DNA from: Hymenopellis radicata
Lineage: Eukaryota > Basidiomycota > Agaricomycetes > Agaricales > Physalacriaceae
Length of the DNA stretch: 64,000 nt
NCBI GenBank assembly: GCA_015501595.1
Contig: JADNRX010000076.1
Coordinates: forward strand, 62,001-126,000
Reading direction: 5' to 3'
Position 1 is the first letter of the stretch, and every line of letters begins with the position of its first letter. Below the pieces are notes generated by a model. That model made no database searches and had not been told where the DNA came from. It saw only the letters and a program-made list of their open reading frames with translations. Positions 39,058 to 50,971 of this stretch are shown one piece after another. Both the position numbers and the translations under genes were made by a program.

Positions 39058-40800
39058 ATGCAGTTCGAGATCATCGCAAAATGCCATACAACCCGCGCCC
39101 GCGTATCCCGTATGAAACTCGCACGCAAGTTCATCTATTTCCTTGCATCTTCGCGTATTCATCGTATTTGTTTAGATGGAGTAACAATGTTGCCCACTTT
39201 CATGCCTGTAGCAACTCAAGCTGCTATTAAAGGGCTCACTCCCCAACAAGTTGAAGCCCTTGGTATCACTCTGATACTAAACAACACGTATCACCTTAAT
39301 TTGCGCCCCGGTATCAACGTGTTGGATCAGGCTGGTGGCGCACATCAATTCCAAGGGTGGCGGCGCAACCTCCTCACGGTACTACCAACGCTACGCGGCC
39401 CCGCCTCGCTTCTGATCCTTGGGATAGGATAGTGGCGGCTTCCAGCTAGTCTCACTCAGCAAATTTACAACCATAACCGAAGAAGGAGCTCTCTTCCAGA
39501 GCCCTTTTACTGGGGAACCTACCATGTTGACTGTCAGTCGATATCTACCAAATTGCCTAAAGCTCACATAACATCCAGCCAGAAGAAAGTATATCAATAC
39601 AGCACTCTATAGGTGCTGATATCATCATGCAACTTGACGACGTTGGTAAGAATCTGATCAACGGAAGGGCATTCAATGGTTAAGTTGTATTTCAGTATCG
39701 AGTCTTACCATTGGACCTCGCGTCGCCGAAGCGATGGAACGATCTGTACGGTGGCTTGACAGATGCATAGCACATCACGAAAAGTCCGGTAAGAAATCCA
39801 CCCAAAACCTTTTCGCTATCGTGCAAGGAGGACTCGATCCTACGCTTCGAGATCAATGCCTTGACGCCATGATTCAACGGCAAGATGGTGTTGCGGGTTA
39901 TGCGATTGGCGGCTTGAGCGGTGGCGAAGAAAAAGGTACCTACCGTTTGCCTTTGATTCTACCATTCAACTAAAACGGACTCAGACATCTTCTGGAGAGT
40001 GTAAGTCTCGCTGCCGTGCAACATCAAGTTACACGCCTGACTACTGTGCTTACAGAATAAAACAATGTGCAGATAAACTACCAGAGGAACGTAAGTGTCT
40101 TCATTGCGGTCGCGATCCCCCTCTCATTAGAAACTTCAGGACCCCGATATTCCATGGGTATCGGTTTTGCCGAAGGTAAGCTCCCTTCATACGCCGACGA
40201 ACACCTTATACACAGAACACCCCACTAGATCTACTGGTATGCGTCGCGCTGGGGGTAGACATGGCCGACTGTGTATTCCCCACCCGAACTGCGCGTTTTG
40301 GAGTAGCATTAACACATACAGGACCAATCAACCTCAGTAAGCTCGATAGCTCAATCCCCCTTCTTAGGACTTAACACTTTAAATAGAACTGAGCAAATAC
40401 GGTAACGACATGAACCCGATCGACTCTTCATGCCCATGCCCAACATGCACGGACGGCACGTCTCGCGCCTTCCTACATCACATTGTTACCCACGAAACAG
40501 CGGCAGCTCATGGTGCGCACACTCATTATATCTACATTGCCTGACCTCACCTGCTCAGCCGTAACCCTCCACAACCTCGTCTTCCAAGCCCAAGTCATGG
40601 GCCGCGCCCGAGACGCCATCGTCGCCGGCACCTTCCCAGACTACCTCCGCTCCTTCTTCGCCAGCTATTTCGGCGAAGCAGGTTACCCAGAGTGGTGCGT
40701 CAACGCCTTGCGCAGCGTCGGAGTAGATTTACTAGAAGGCACTTCCAACGTCAAACTGATACCAGGGAGTGGCGCAAAGTGGGAGTATGCCACTTCGTGA
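39058..40800 (+). CDS. QTRT1: queuine tRNA-ribosyltransferase catalytic subunit 1 (eukaryotic TGT)
   Basis: QTRT1 swaps guanine 34 for queuine in GUN-anticodon tRNAs, acting with QTRT2. The start [20 protein letters not shown] is at 39058. A GC-AG intron at 39125-39175 joins KLA to [20 protein letters not shown]. The active site is present: [10 protein letters not shown] (near 39430, after an intron ending at 39429), [23 protein letters not shown], and the nucleophile block [17 protein letters not shown] (near 40240-40290). The zinc site is CPCPTC with the distal His in VTHETAAAH (40430-40495, with an intron just after). The ORF ends at the TGA at 40798-40800. About ten short introns are inferred. 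Queuine comes from bacteria or diet, so this is a salvage enzyme. Confidence 0.9.
39125..39175 (+). other. GC-AG intron in QTRT1
   Basis: The donor reads C|GCAAGT and the acceptor TTTAG|ATGG. Removing these 51 nt fuses C to AT to form a His codon and gives LAHG followed by [10 protein letters not shown], the conserved family sequence. No GT donor nearby keeps both the frame and this block. Confidence 0.7.
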
Positions 40801-40844
40801 TAGAATGTAATTAGAAGACCTCGGAGTACACACACAGGAACAAA

Positions 40845-43844
40845 CTATCGTCGTTTCTTTCCATGACTCGGCCGAGCATTCTTGGCTCTTTTTCTCTCCA
40901 TCGTCTGTCTCGTCTTTCGAACCTGATCCGCACTCTTGAGCTCGCTCTTAACCCTGCCCATACTCTTCGCCCCGTACCGACTGGTGGGCTTTTTGCCTTG
41001 CTTGCCAGGTCGCGATGGACCAGCAGCTCCCGCATTACCGCCATCTTCGTCACTCTTTTTCTTGTTCTGGCGTGTCTTGCGCTCGTAGTCCGTGCTGAGC
41101 TTGTCCAGCGGCTTCGCAGCCGTGACCTTGTTGTGCTTGAACTTCTGTCCTCCAAACTTGCGCCCGCGAGCATTCTCATGCTCCGTCTCGCCTGTCCGAG
41201 GAAGACTGACGTGGTTCTTGGCTTTCCATTCGTCAAAGCGACCGCTGCGATAACTGGCGGGCAGCTTCGTGCCGCTTTCCGTCCGAACCATTTTGACGTT
41301 GTCCGCGCCCACGCCACCGCCGTGGACGAACTTTTTCTTTTTCTTGTCCCAGGTCATCATGTTGCGTTTACGATCTCCGCTGCCTTCGTCCGTGGTAAGA
41401 TCAAAGGTAGCCCTACTTGCCTGTTCGGCGAATGTGGCGCCATCAGTCAAGGAGTACCTGAAATAACGATTGATTAGCTACAGAAACATGAATGTGTATG
41501 CGGTCTTACCCTTTCTCGGTGATGGCGTCTTTTTGATAATGTGACATGTAGAATTCCTCATCTCGGTAGCCGGTCTTCTTGTTCGAAGTGTCGAATACAG
41601 CCTGTGCAAAAAGTAAGTACACTCTGCTCATGCACGAAACAAAGATATAACGAACCATGATCTCTTCTTCATCGGCCATCTCTACCTCCTTGACGCCCGA
41701 TTGTACGACATCTTCTTCAAGATCATCTTGAGCAGCTGTGGATGTAGACGCCAACGCTCGCTGAGCAGATTTCTGTAACGCCTTCCTTCGCTCCTTCATT
41801 AACGCGGCGTTAGCAACATTGGCCTTCCCTCCAGCCTCCAAAACCGTCTCGGAAGGACGGAAGGAGTTCACCGTGCGTAGGAGTGCCTTGCGCGCCTCTT
41901 CCTGCGCGCGCCGTTGCGCACCATCTGCCCCACGAAGAAGGACCGGATGAACACCCGAATCAGATCCAGCAAGGGTCCATTTCGGATCTTTCGACATCTC
42001 CTTCGCCCTCTTGTAGCTCTGCGGACTGGCCTTCCCTTTACTCCGCTCGTACATTGTATGCCCCCGCTTCATCACCTCCCGCAGACTCGGAAGGGAATGA
42101 TTCACGTCCTCGAGTGACTTGAGGTACTCCATATCCTCGTCAATCTTGTCGCGTTGGAACGTTCCAAGAACTAAGGACTCGGTGTACACCTGGTCCCCAT
42201 CCTCCGTCACATCGCTCTTCAGAGGTCGACCAAGGAAGAGCTGCAAATCCAGAAGATACGGGAGCTCCGTGTGCGTGACGAAAGACCAAGCCCATCCCTG
42301 GCGACCAGCACGAGCAGTACGTCCAACTCGATGCACGAAGACGCGCGCACCCTGGGGGAAGTCGTAGTTGACAACATTTTCTAGGACGGGAATATCGATA
42401 CCTCGCGCCGCGACATCTGTAACGACCAAAAGGTTGGTCACGCCACGACGGAATCGGTCCATCTGCAAAGTACGCGCTGCTTGGTCGAGAGAGCCGTATA
42501 TGTGGGAGACAGAGTAGTCAGCTGTTGTAAGCAAGTTGGTCAAATATTCAACATGATGTTTCGTCGCGGCGAAAATGAGAGTCTGGTGGGGAGCCGTGAA
42601 CTGCTCCGAATGCTTGCCCTTTCCCTTGCGCTTCTTGTCCGTACTCTCGGATGCTTCCTCGGTTTTACTGCCAAAAGGTACCTTGATAACGTCGCGCAAA
42701 AGGGCGAGTAAACAGGCATCCTTTTCAGCTTGTTTAACCGAGAAGAAAGCCATTTTGAGGTCTGAGCTTATCTTGCTCTCCGCATCGAGACGAACAAGTT
42801 TGGGATTCTGCAGACCAGCCTTGGCAAATTCTACCAATGACTTTGGTAACGTGGCGGAAAACAGGAGGGTTTGTCGGGCTGTAGGAAGACGTTGAAGGAT
42901 CTCGCTGAGAGCTGTTTCGAAACCCATCTCAAAGAGTCGGTCGGCCTCGTCAAAGACGACGTATTGGACAGACTTGAGATCCATATTCATCTCGACGATA
43001 AGATGAAGGAGACGACCTGGAGTGGCAATAATCCTGTTGTGAAAGTTAGCGATCGTTCATCGCGGCATAAGAGTAGACGTACACATCGGGGTTGTTGGTG
43101 ATCATTTCAAACTGTTCATCTAAACCTTCTCCGCCAACGATCAGACCCCAGCGCAGAGACTGGCCGTGCTTGGAGCTCTGGGACTCCTTGTCACCCGCGT
43201 GGTCGCCGTCATTCGAATGCCAGCCTCTAGCAAGTTCCTTCCCAACTTTGAGAATCTGGAGGGCCAGTTCTCGCGTCGGTAACAGTATGAGAGCGCGAGC
43301 GCCGAAAGTGGTCGCATGTCGGCCACCAAGACGCTGAACCAATGGAACGAGGTATGCCAATGACTTGCCCGATCCAGTTCGAGCCATGCCAACTAGATCG
43401 CGGGGAGGCGCGGCTAAAAGAGCGGGTATGGAAAGCCTTTGTATCGGTGTGGGAATGCGAAATCCTTGGAGAGTAAGGGACCTTAATAAAGAAGGATGGA
43501 GACCTTGGAACTTGAATAAGACGATAAACAGGAAAGGTAGATGAAAATGTACCCATGCTCTGAAAACTACCTCCACCAACCTCTCCCTTTGCGAGTTTTG
43601 CTTTTCCCTTGGCCTTTTTGACTACATCCGTACCGCTCTTTACATTCCTCTTCACGATAGATTGTGCCATGATCTCTCGAAGACCCTCATCATCACTTTC
43701 TTCATTTTCGACGATTTTCTGTCTTTTGTTCGTCAACGCGGCGGATATATCAACTTCATCGTCGGAGAGCGCGACTTCTGAGAAAGCATCGGATTCAGAT
43801 CCCTCCTCGTCGTCGCTTGAGTGTTTCCTTTTCTGGGCGTTCAT
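40845..43844 (-). CDS. DBP10: DEAD-box ATP-dependent RNA helicase Dbp10 (DDX54)
   Basis: Dbp10 is a nucleolar helicase needed for 60S ribosomal subunit assembly. The start MNAQKRKHSSDDEEGSESDA at 43844 opens an acidic/Lys-rich nuclear region. Helicase motifs follow in order: FRIPTPIQR (Q motif, near 43460), ARTGSGKS (I, 43390), LLPTRELALQ (Ia, 43280), TPGRLLH (Ib, near 43020), FDEADRLF (II, 42940), LLFSATLP (III, 42860), LIFAATKHHVEYL (IV, 42560), VVTDVAARGIDIPV (V, 42400), and HRVGRTARAGR (VI, 42320). The C-terminal DBP10CT domain has GTKLPASYRSGRFDEWK (near 41240), followed by a Lys/Arg-rich tail ending HGKKRR at 40845. Four introns are seen, two of them in the N-terminal third. Confidence 0.95.
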
Positions 43845-44374
43845 GAAAAAGTCGGAGGTGAAGGTGTGACCGTATTTTGCGTCACACCGATCGGTTGACT
43901 GCAACAACGTTCCGTGGTTCCTCCGTGCGCCCAGTGCGTGCATATCCGCTTTCCGCGTCTCTACATATAGCTGTCACCCTTCTTCGCGTTCAACATTGAA
44001 CATAACTGATCGCGCTTTAATGGGACCCGGACTGTCCAACTGCATTCGCGTCGCTGGATTCTTATTGAAACAGGGTCAAACTGCACGAGCGCAACTTCTT
44101 TCCAGAATGCCGGCCTTGGTTGGCGATTCGCACATTGCTCTGTGCTCTCTTCTCCACGCTATCAAATGAAATGGAAGCTGCTGCACCAAGTGTCAATATA
44201 TCACCTCCCGTCATCGCGCTTCTACCGGTCATTGCTGTCCTCCAATCTTGTTCAGTGTTCACTGTCAACTCGAAGGATGTACGTATACCCGGCTAACACC
44301 GAGCCTGGTTACGCTCAATTATATAAATGCGGCCTGGAAGTCGGGGAGGATCATTCCTTCTTCCTTTCACAACC
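43845..44374. other. divergent intergenic region, DBP10 / small secreted protein
   Basis: It holds both 5' flanks. Only the TATA box at 44320-44328 stands out. Short open frames here are on several strands and look random. Confidence 0.4.
44320..44328 (+). promoter_or_regulatory. TATA box of the small secreted protein gene
   Basis: TATATAAAT lies 55 bp before the first ATG of the triple-Met start at 44375. This is a strong match and typical spacing for a fungal secreted-protein promoter. Confidence 0.6.
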
Positions 44375-44903
44375 ATGATGATGAAGTCTGCTCTCTTCTT
44401 TGCCGCTCTCTCTGCCCTCGCCTCCTTGTCGCTCGTTCGTTCCGCTACTGTGGACGTCTATGCTCCCGCCATCACCAGCCCCACCAATGGCACTGTTTGG
44501 ACCGTCGGTGAAGAGGCTTTAGTGACTTGGTGAGCGTTGTCGGGATTGTCAAAGACGTGTAATTGAACCAACGGCAACAGGGATACCTCTGACGCACCCG
44601 CCCAAATCACCAACAAGTACGGCGAAGTCCATCTTAGGTTGAACGGCGTAACGAACATGAGTTGGTGCTCCATATAAGTCGGGGGTTCATGGGTCTAATT
44701 CGCATTGTAGCCGCCCTCGCAGCAGGGTTCAAGATCCTTGACGGTAATGTCACCATTGAGGTCCCCGACGTCGAAGAAGCTGAGAATTATGTCGTCGTCT
44801 GTGAGTGAGCTGTCCGCAGTGTCTTGCTGAATGCTGACATGATATAGTGTACGGCGACTCTGGCAACTGGAGCAAAGAGTTTACCATCACGGGCACGGCC
44901 TAA
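44375..44903 (+). CDS. small secreted Kre9/KNH-like (GPI-anchored 10 family) protein
   Basis: It is a secreted protein of about 120 residues. The signal peptide is MMMKSALFFAALSALASLSL, cut near LVRSA. The mature part fits the Kre9/Knh1 N-terminal beta-domain found in fungal wall proteins: APAITSPTNGTVWTVGEEAL, VTWDTSDAPAQITNK, VHLRLNGVTNM, then TIEVPDVEEAENYVVV and LYGDSGNWSKEFTIT. Three introns are inferred (about 44532-44579, 44660-44708 and 44800-44847). The second gives the best frame with a donor GTTGGT, which is weak. There is no C-terminal hydrophobic GPI signal, so the protein is probably free or wall bound. Its role in beta-1,6-glucan work is only suggested by the family. Confidence 0.75.
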
Positions 44904-45083
44904 AGAGTTTGCTTTCATGCCATCTCTCTAGTGTAACTGCTTCGCAGTTATGGGACTGCGGTGCTTTCATTGATACATTCGTTACTATTTGGGTACATGG
45001 ACAATACATATAATGGGCTATTAGTGCTATGCTACAGTTACTCGTCCGAACTTGCGACTGAGATGGTTTCTTCGCCGTTGCGA

Positions 45084-46041
45084 TCAACGTTTGCCACCAC
45101 GCCCAAGAGATGAGCCTGGACGCGCTGTAGCACCCGGATTTGACGTAGAACTAGGTATACGCCCTCGCGATGCACCTAGAAGCGTGTAAATAGCTTCTCA
45201 CAATAAGAACATATGCACATCACCCCACCTGTCTGTGAAGGTGGCGCCGAACCACGCATGCCCCGCATGCTAGCACGCGTCCCACGTACCCCTCTCACAC
45301 CGCCTCTCGAAGCCGTCCTCGCGGCCTTGTCCCTCTCAAGCCGCTCCTTTTCCTCCTGCTGCTGACGCGCTAACGCCTCCTTCTCTAACCGCGCCCGTTC
45401 CCGCTGGGCAGCCAGCTGCCGCTCCTCGTCCGCCTGCCGAGCCTTTTCCGCAGCTGCTTTCTGCTCTTGTCTTATCACTGCTTCATCCTATATCATGTCG
45501 GATTAAGATAGTAGGAACACAAGGGATGATGAGCTCACAGCGTCTGCACCATCGAAATCCTGATCGAACAATAAACGCGCGACATCTTCTGTGCGACCGA
45601 GCGCCTTGACGTATCTGTTTAATAGCATGTCCGTCTCCTCCAGTTGTTTCGAGAGACGCTGCACAAGTTGTTATAATACATCTCCGCGCGATCATCAGTG
45701 CAACTCACATCCGTGGCAGAATCTGTACTATCCAGCGCCTCGTTGTACAACGTCAGAGACGTGTTCAGCTTTTTGAGGATGAACAGATCGCTCTGCAAGC
45801 TCTCCTCCCGCGTTCTAGCCACCACTTTCCTCACCGCCTCCGCGTTCGCCTCGCCGTCGTCCTGCCCTGGCGTTGACGGTCTATCATCATACGTGACCGT
45901 ACGATCCGATAATGAGAGCTCCGATAGTGAGAGATCGTCCCCGCCTGGTCCAGTTTCTGAAGAATTGAGGAGCGGGGATTCAGAGAGGAGGTTGGAGCCG
46001 CCCGCAGGAAAACTAATGTCAGAACTATCGGCAAAGCTCAT
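45084..46041 (-). CDS. DUO1: DASH/Dam1 complex subunit Duo1
   Basis: Duo1 is a subunit of the fungal DASH/Dam1 ring that couples kinetochores to microtubules. The start MSFADSSDISFPAGGSNLLS is at 46041. The first 80 residues are disordered. The Duo1 core helix block follows: LFILKKLNTSLTLYNEALDS (near 45740-45790), then QLEETDMLLNRYVKALGRTE and DVARLLFDQDFDGAD (near 45545-45650), separated by an intron. A long Glu/Arg/Gln coiled coil (EKARQADEERQLAAQRERAR, near 45330-45460) leads to a Gly/Arg-rich tail. The last exon, across an intron at about 45178-45230, encodes a basic tail that ends GRGGKR with the TGA at 45084-45086. The basic tail fits microtubule binding. Confidence 0.85.
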
Positions 46042-46355
46042 CGTCGGATGCAAGTCGCGTTATTTGGCAATAGCCTCTCAACAAAATAAGTCGATATTCA
46101 TGGCGTGTCGATTATAATTACGGCTGTGATGCAAAGTATGCCTAAGTGCCAGTACGATAGGAATACACATCAGCGAGATATTGATACAGTCAGTGGCCAC
46201 AGCCATATAGTCCATGTGGGAAAAAAGTCCTGGCAAAAACAGTCTCAAACGATGCACTATGTATCATAAGGGAGAGGCATGTCCATGTAACGAGAGTGGG
46301 CTTATGGGAGTGTAAAGTGCAACCAGAAAAACAAGAATCATCAAACGGTGATCGC
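46042..46355. other. intergenic region without recognised feature
   Basis: The 314 bp lie between the start of DUO1 and the stop of the multicopper oxidase, both on the minus strand. It must hold the DUO1 promoter and the oxidase 3' flank. Nothing else is visible. Confidence 0.4.
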
Positions 46356-49073
46356 TCATGAAGACGAAGACTCAGCATATTCCGCTGGGACTTGCAGTTG
46401 ATCCATGGCTTGCAAGATGACTGAGAAAGATGTAAGCCAGGTCCTTTCAACACACACAGAAACAAACTTACCAGCTACCATACCACCTGCAGCGTGTTGG
46501 GTGATGTGACAGTGCACCGTCATCGGGCCAGGTTCGTCGGCGATGTCTGAGGGAAAAATCAGTCAAAACGTTCAACGCGTCTACATAAAACCCCTTACAT
46601 CGCAACGCGAGCCAGCTGCCGCCGCTCGCCGACTTCGCCACGGGAGTGTTAAAGCCATCACGAACGGGAGGGTTGACAAAGTTAAAGTTCTCCGGGATTT
46701 CAGCGGCGGCTTCAGCAACAGTAGACCAGTTGAAGTGTCCAGTTCCCGATCCAGTCACCCAAAACTTGTTAAAATGCTGCAGACGGCTTCAGTCAGTACC
46801 AAAAAAGTCATACAGCGACGTAAACGCACTTTGTGAATAGGATGGGGAGGACTAGAAAAATGTCGAGTATCAGGTTTGTGGGACATCATTGATAGAAAAA
46901 TAAACACTAACCTATTCTGGTCGGGAACCAAAAATACCAAATCCACGACGGAATCTTTCTCGGGCACAACATACACACTCTTGGCCATCAAGAGCGGAGT
47001 TCCAGCGAGAGGACCATCGTTGTTGTCGGCGGCTTCGAGCACTTCCTTCCAAACACTATCCCAGATCAGCGGACCTTCGTTATCTTCATACAAGCCTTGA
47101 GGAAGGCCAGTGTTGTTGATAGCCCAGATAGTCGCATTCGGTCGGGACATGTCGAAGAACAGTGTCTGCTTGACCTCGTCGCTGCTTGGCGGAGGGTTGG
47201 CAATGTACGGCGCCGCAGCAGGTCCGGAAACGTCGAACAAGGTAGCATTAGCATCAAGTCCATCTTCAGTCGTCAAGAGAGCGCCAGAGTACGAAATGGA
47301 TGCAGTGGAGGTGGGAAGTGCTGGATAGCCAGCAGCCGGCTTAACGAGCTCCTCCGCATCCCCAGCATATTGGAGGATGGCATATCCCGAGATCATCTGC
47401 GGTACGACATTGGATACAACACGGATCGTGTACGATGAACCGGCATCCTTGTCGAGTTTCACGGCGACAGAGACTCGTTGACCAGAAATCAACTGTACAA
47501 CGGTGAGATATAGACCAGGGAGTGAACACGGTACTTACGGAGACCACGCTGACGGGTTCGGAAACGTTCACGTATTCTCCTTCGACCTCTGTTTATGGGT
47601 CAATTGGAGCACAGCTTTGGAAGTTCGAGTAAACGTACCGAATACATACATAGGATGCTCGTCAATAGAGACAAACTGTTCCCACAAACCTCCGGCGTTA
47701 ATGAAACTGAAGACAGCCCACGATGTAGCGGCGCTGTCTACCGTGACAGTGTAAAGAGGGTTATCCACGCCTAATATGGCGCAATGTTTAACCTTAGCCC
47801 AAAGAAAACGAGAGAAACGTACCGGCAGTGTTGCAAGTCTTCCACAAATCATCTGGAATCACGGAGATGTCCGATTGCACACCAAAGCCTTCAGATGGGG
47901 GATTGATGATAGGCGAGGTGATGGGGAGACAGCTGTCACAGTAAATTTGAGCAACAAGCTGGCAAAAGCTGAGTTTGACATTACCCTAGCTCGGTCACGT
48001 TGCCGAAACCTCTGGCGTCAGCAAGGACTGCGAGTTCCTCCGCGGATGGGCAGACAGTGGAGCCTTGACCGTTGATCAAGATAGACTGGACACATCTGAA
48101 GAAAAGTTATATTGAGATCGGTGAAGGGCAGAATGGGAAAAAATAACGTACAATGGCTCAACATTAGACGAGTGCCAGATCGTTGTAATATCATCGGACC
48201 TGTAGTGGCGCCAGTCGTTGATCAAAAATGTTTCTGTGTCGGACTCGGCCGCGATTAATTGCGCGATGTCATCCGGGTCGGATGATATCTGTGCAAACGG
48301 CCTGTCGTTTGTGAGACTAGGTCTAGTGACAGAGTCAGCATCGAACACAGAACAACTACGTGAGACACGAACCGGACGAAGAGACCGAGGAATAGGCCAT
48401 CGTCTTGCATCGCCTCTGTTGAAAAAGAGCATGAAAAACGTGTCCAAGTAAAGGGAAATATAGGCATACTGGAGTGAGCATGGAGGTGATACAATCCATG
48501 TTGATCCACAGCGAATCGATACGTGTAGGTGGCACCAGGTTTAATCATCGGCTGTGTTACACCGGGAACCTACGAGGAAACATGAGGCCGAGAAACATGA
48601 TGAGCGACGGCGAACGCACCCCGTCCATCCAAGGTGTTCCCACTTGTTCGATGCCATGGCCGTGCAGCGTGAAAGGTTGTGAAATGTTGGACGTCAAGTG
48701 TATCTTAATAGAAACAGGGGGTGTTACGCGACAGCAATGAAGGGCGAGGAGGAGGCATACCTCAACAGTGTCACCCTCATCAACGACCCATTTTTCGGAG
48801 GCGAATTTACCGTTCATGAAGTATACCATTCTACGTGATGATGCCAATATAAGCTCAATACAACGAAATATACAAGAAGACTGACCTCTCCTTTGCGCCG
48901 TCGGGGTTGTACATGCCTTCCGAGACGACCAAGTCGAAGTGCACGACATGCTCGGAGGTCACGTCGACGTTGACGTCCAATTCCAGGAGAGAAGTAGAAG
49001 AGTCACGCTTAAGCAAGGGCGAAGCTAATGTTGCCCCGGCGAAGAGGAATAGGTGCAGTAAACACTGCAGCAT
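46356..49073 (-). CDS. secreted multicopper oxidase (laccase-like)
   Basis: It oxidises phenols, metals or related donors with O2 at a four-copper centre. The start MLQCLLHLFLFAGATLASPL at 49073 is a signal peptide followed by a Lys-Arg (LLKR) site that Kex2 could cut. The copper-ligand segments are in order: TLHGHGIEQVGTPWMDG (near 48650), LYHLHAHSS (near 48480), HPIHKHFNKFWV (near 46770, after an intron), and HCHITQHAAGGM (near 46500). Three cupredoxin domains fit the length, and more than ten introns of about 50 nt are inferred. The residue ten after the type-1 Cys is Met. The C-terminus ends in VPAEYAESSSS without a membrane helix, so it is secreted rather than a Fet3-type ferroxidase. 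Substrate unknown. Confidence 0.88.
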
Positions 49074-49993
49074 GGTGAGTAAAGGGGGGCGTTAAGGCAG
49101 AATAACGAGTGTCTGGGTTTAAGAAGGAGGATTAAAAGAATGTCGGTGGTTGGTGGTTGTTTGAGTTGAGAAGATCGGTGTAAGAGCGCCCCGATGAAAC
49201 CCGCCTTTAAGCATGTCCTTGAGCCAATTCTGCTTCCCTTGATCGAAGTTCCATAGCGATCGCGTCTGGATGGCCCTCCCATTCTAGATGTTGGTCCTTG
49301 CTTGTCCAGAGCAGGCTTCTTGGCACTTTTAATTACCGCAGCACCGCCTCAGCATGAAAATATCGAGCTTCTTTTGATAGTCTGTGCTGGGACTAGACCT
49401 GGGGTTGGTATCGATGAAGGTGAAGAATGGTGTAGCCTAGGTTGTAGACAAGCATCGTCGGTGTGGAGCCCGCGCAAGCGCGTCTAGGCGATATAAAGGA
49501 GGCTAATCGGCCCACGGTCAAACGTCAAAACAACGTGTTCAGCCGTCCCCGCCTCTTCGAAAGGTTGCGAAATTATCGCAAGAACTGCTCTCAAGAACGA
49601 CATGCTCGGAATTAATTCTTGTCATTGTCTAGAGCTGAGTACTACTGTACGGAAGTTCAGCAAACTGAAGTTGGTAAACTTGGTGCAACGCCACATACCA
49701 GAAGGGCGCTAAGGCGCAACGTGTGGCGGAGTAACCCTACCTAGGGTTGGCGCAACGCCGAGGCCGAAGAAAACATCAAGAGCTTTTGAGCATTCAGCAA
49801 TAATTGGCACAGTGACATTGAGATTGACAGCGGGGACAGTTACGTCTCTGCGAGTTGGACAGAGTAACGCAGCAATGATCGGTCCGAATGCCGAGAAAGC
49901 CGTGCCTGAACTGTACAGCTCCTGTTATGGTAACTTTACCTTGGCCTTGCCTTCGTCCCCTACACTTGCACATCCCCTACACTTTGGACAACG
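49074..49993. other. divergent intergenic region, multicopper oxidase / uL2
   Basis: The 920 bp hold both 5' flanks. Visible elements are a TATAAAG at 49492-49498 (plus strand, 496 bp before the uL2 ATG) and an inverted pair of AACCCTA boxes at 49733-49748. Short open frames here show no family signal. Confidence 0.4.
49733..49748. promoter_or_regulatory. inverted pair of telobox-like AACCCTA motifs upstream of uL2
   Basis: AACCCTA-CC-TAGGGTT is a 7-bp inverted repeat with a 2-nt spacer, 246 bp before the uL2 ATG. Telomere-repeat-like boxes in ribosomal protein promoters are known in plants and in fungi that use Tbf1/Rap1-type factors. Function here is inferred from position and motif. Confidence 0.4.
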
Positions 49994-50971
49994 ATGGGTC
50001 GCGTTATTCGGGCACAGAGGCGGTCGCACGCCATCGTACGCCCGCTCGACTTGGGATTGGAACCCATCTGACCGTTATTATTTCACAGTTCAAATCTCAC
50101 ACCCATCTTAACAAAAACCCAGCCCGTCTGCGTGCGCTGGATTTCGCTGAGCGCAATGGCTATGTCCGTGGAATAGTGAAAGAAATCATCCACGATTCTG
50201 GCCGGTGAGTTTTATCCGTAAATATCTTTTTTCGTCAACTTATCGCGTTTCTAGAGGTGCACCTCTCGCCCGTGTCGTCTTCAGGGATCCATACCGCTAC
50301 AAGCTCCGCAAAGAGACTTTCATTGCCACAGAGGGCCTCCACACTGGTGCATTTGTCTACTGCGGCAAGAAGGCCACCCTCAACGTCGGCAACGTCCTCC
50401 CCATCTCCCAGTGCCCCGAAGGAACAATCGTCTGCAACGTCGAGGAGAAGGTCGGTGACCGCGGTGCTCTTGCCCGGACATCCGGTAACTACGCCACCGT
50501 CATTGGACACTCCCCCGACGACAACAAGACCCGCATCAGACTCCCATCTGGCGCGAAAAAGACCGTTGCTGGCGGTGCCCGTGCGACTGTCGGTATCGTT
50601 GCTGGTGGTGGACGTATCGACAAGCCCCTACTCAAGGCTGGTCGCGCATACCACAAGTTCAAGGCTAAGCGTTACAAGTGCGTCTTACATTTTGGTCTTC
50701 AAATTATTCGTTATACTCATGTCCTTTCCAGCTGGCCCCGTACTCGTGGTGTGGCTATGAACCCCGTGGACCATCCCCACGGTGGTGGTAACCACCAACA
50801 TATCGGAAAAGCATCTACCATTGCCCGCTCAGCTGTTCCTGGACAGAAAGTCGGTCTCATCGCCGCTCGCCGGGTACGTCCTTTTTTTTCCGCTTTTGCT
50901 GGGTTTTGTTATTTACATGTTAATGATAGACTGGTCTGTTACGTGGTACCGTCAAGGTCAAGGAGGTTTAA
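49994..50971 (+). CDS. RPL2: large-subunit ribosomal protein uL2 (RPL2/RPL8)
   Basis: uL2 is a core 60S protein at the peptidyl-transferase centre. The first exon is 14 codons ([14 protein letters not shown], 49994-50035); a 53-nt intron (50036-50088) joins it to [20 protein letters not shown]. The second intron (about 50204-50254) joins HDSGR to [20 protein letters not shown]. The main exon includes [20 protein letters not shown] and [19 protein letters not shown]. The conserved peptidyl-transferase loop is [20 protein letters not shown] (50760-50820). The last exon encodes [13 protein letters not shown] and ends at the TAA at 50969-50971. A variant RSHAI replaces the usual Gly/Ala-rich stretch before FKSHTH. 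Four introns in total. Confidence 0.95.

Noticed and set aside
40863..41477. 204-codon plus-strand frame opposite DBP10
   Set aside because: It is antisense to the Lys/Arg-rich DBP10 tail, and the minus-strand frame carries the known DBP10CT sequence.
46755..47492. Treating this frame as a separate gene
   Set aside because: It is one exon of the multicopper oxidase; flanking exons with copper-ligand motifs continue it on both sides.
49733..49748. Interstitial telomere repeat
   Set aside because: There is only one AACCCTA on each strand, without tandem repetition; the promoter position fits a telobox better.
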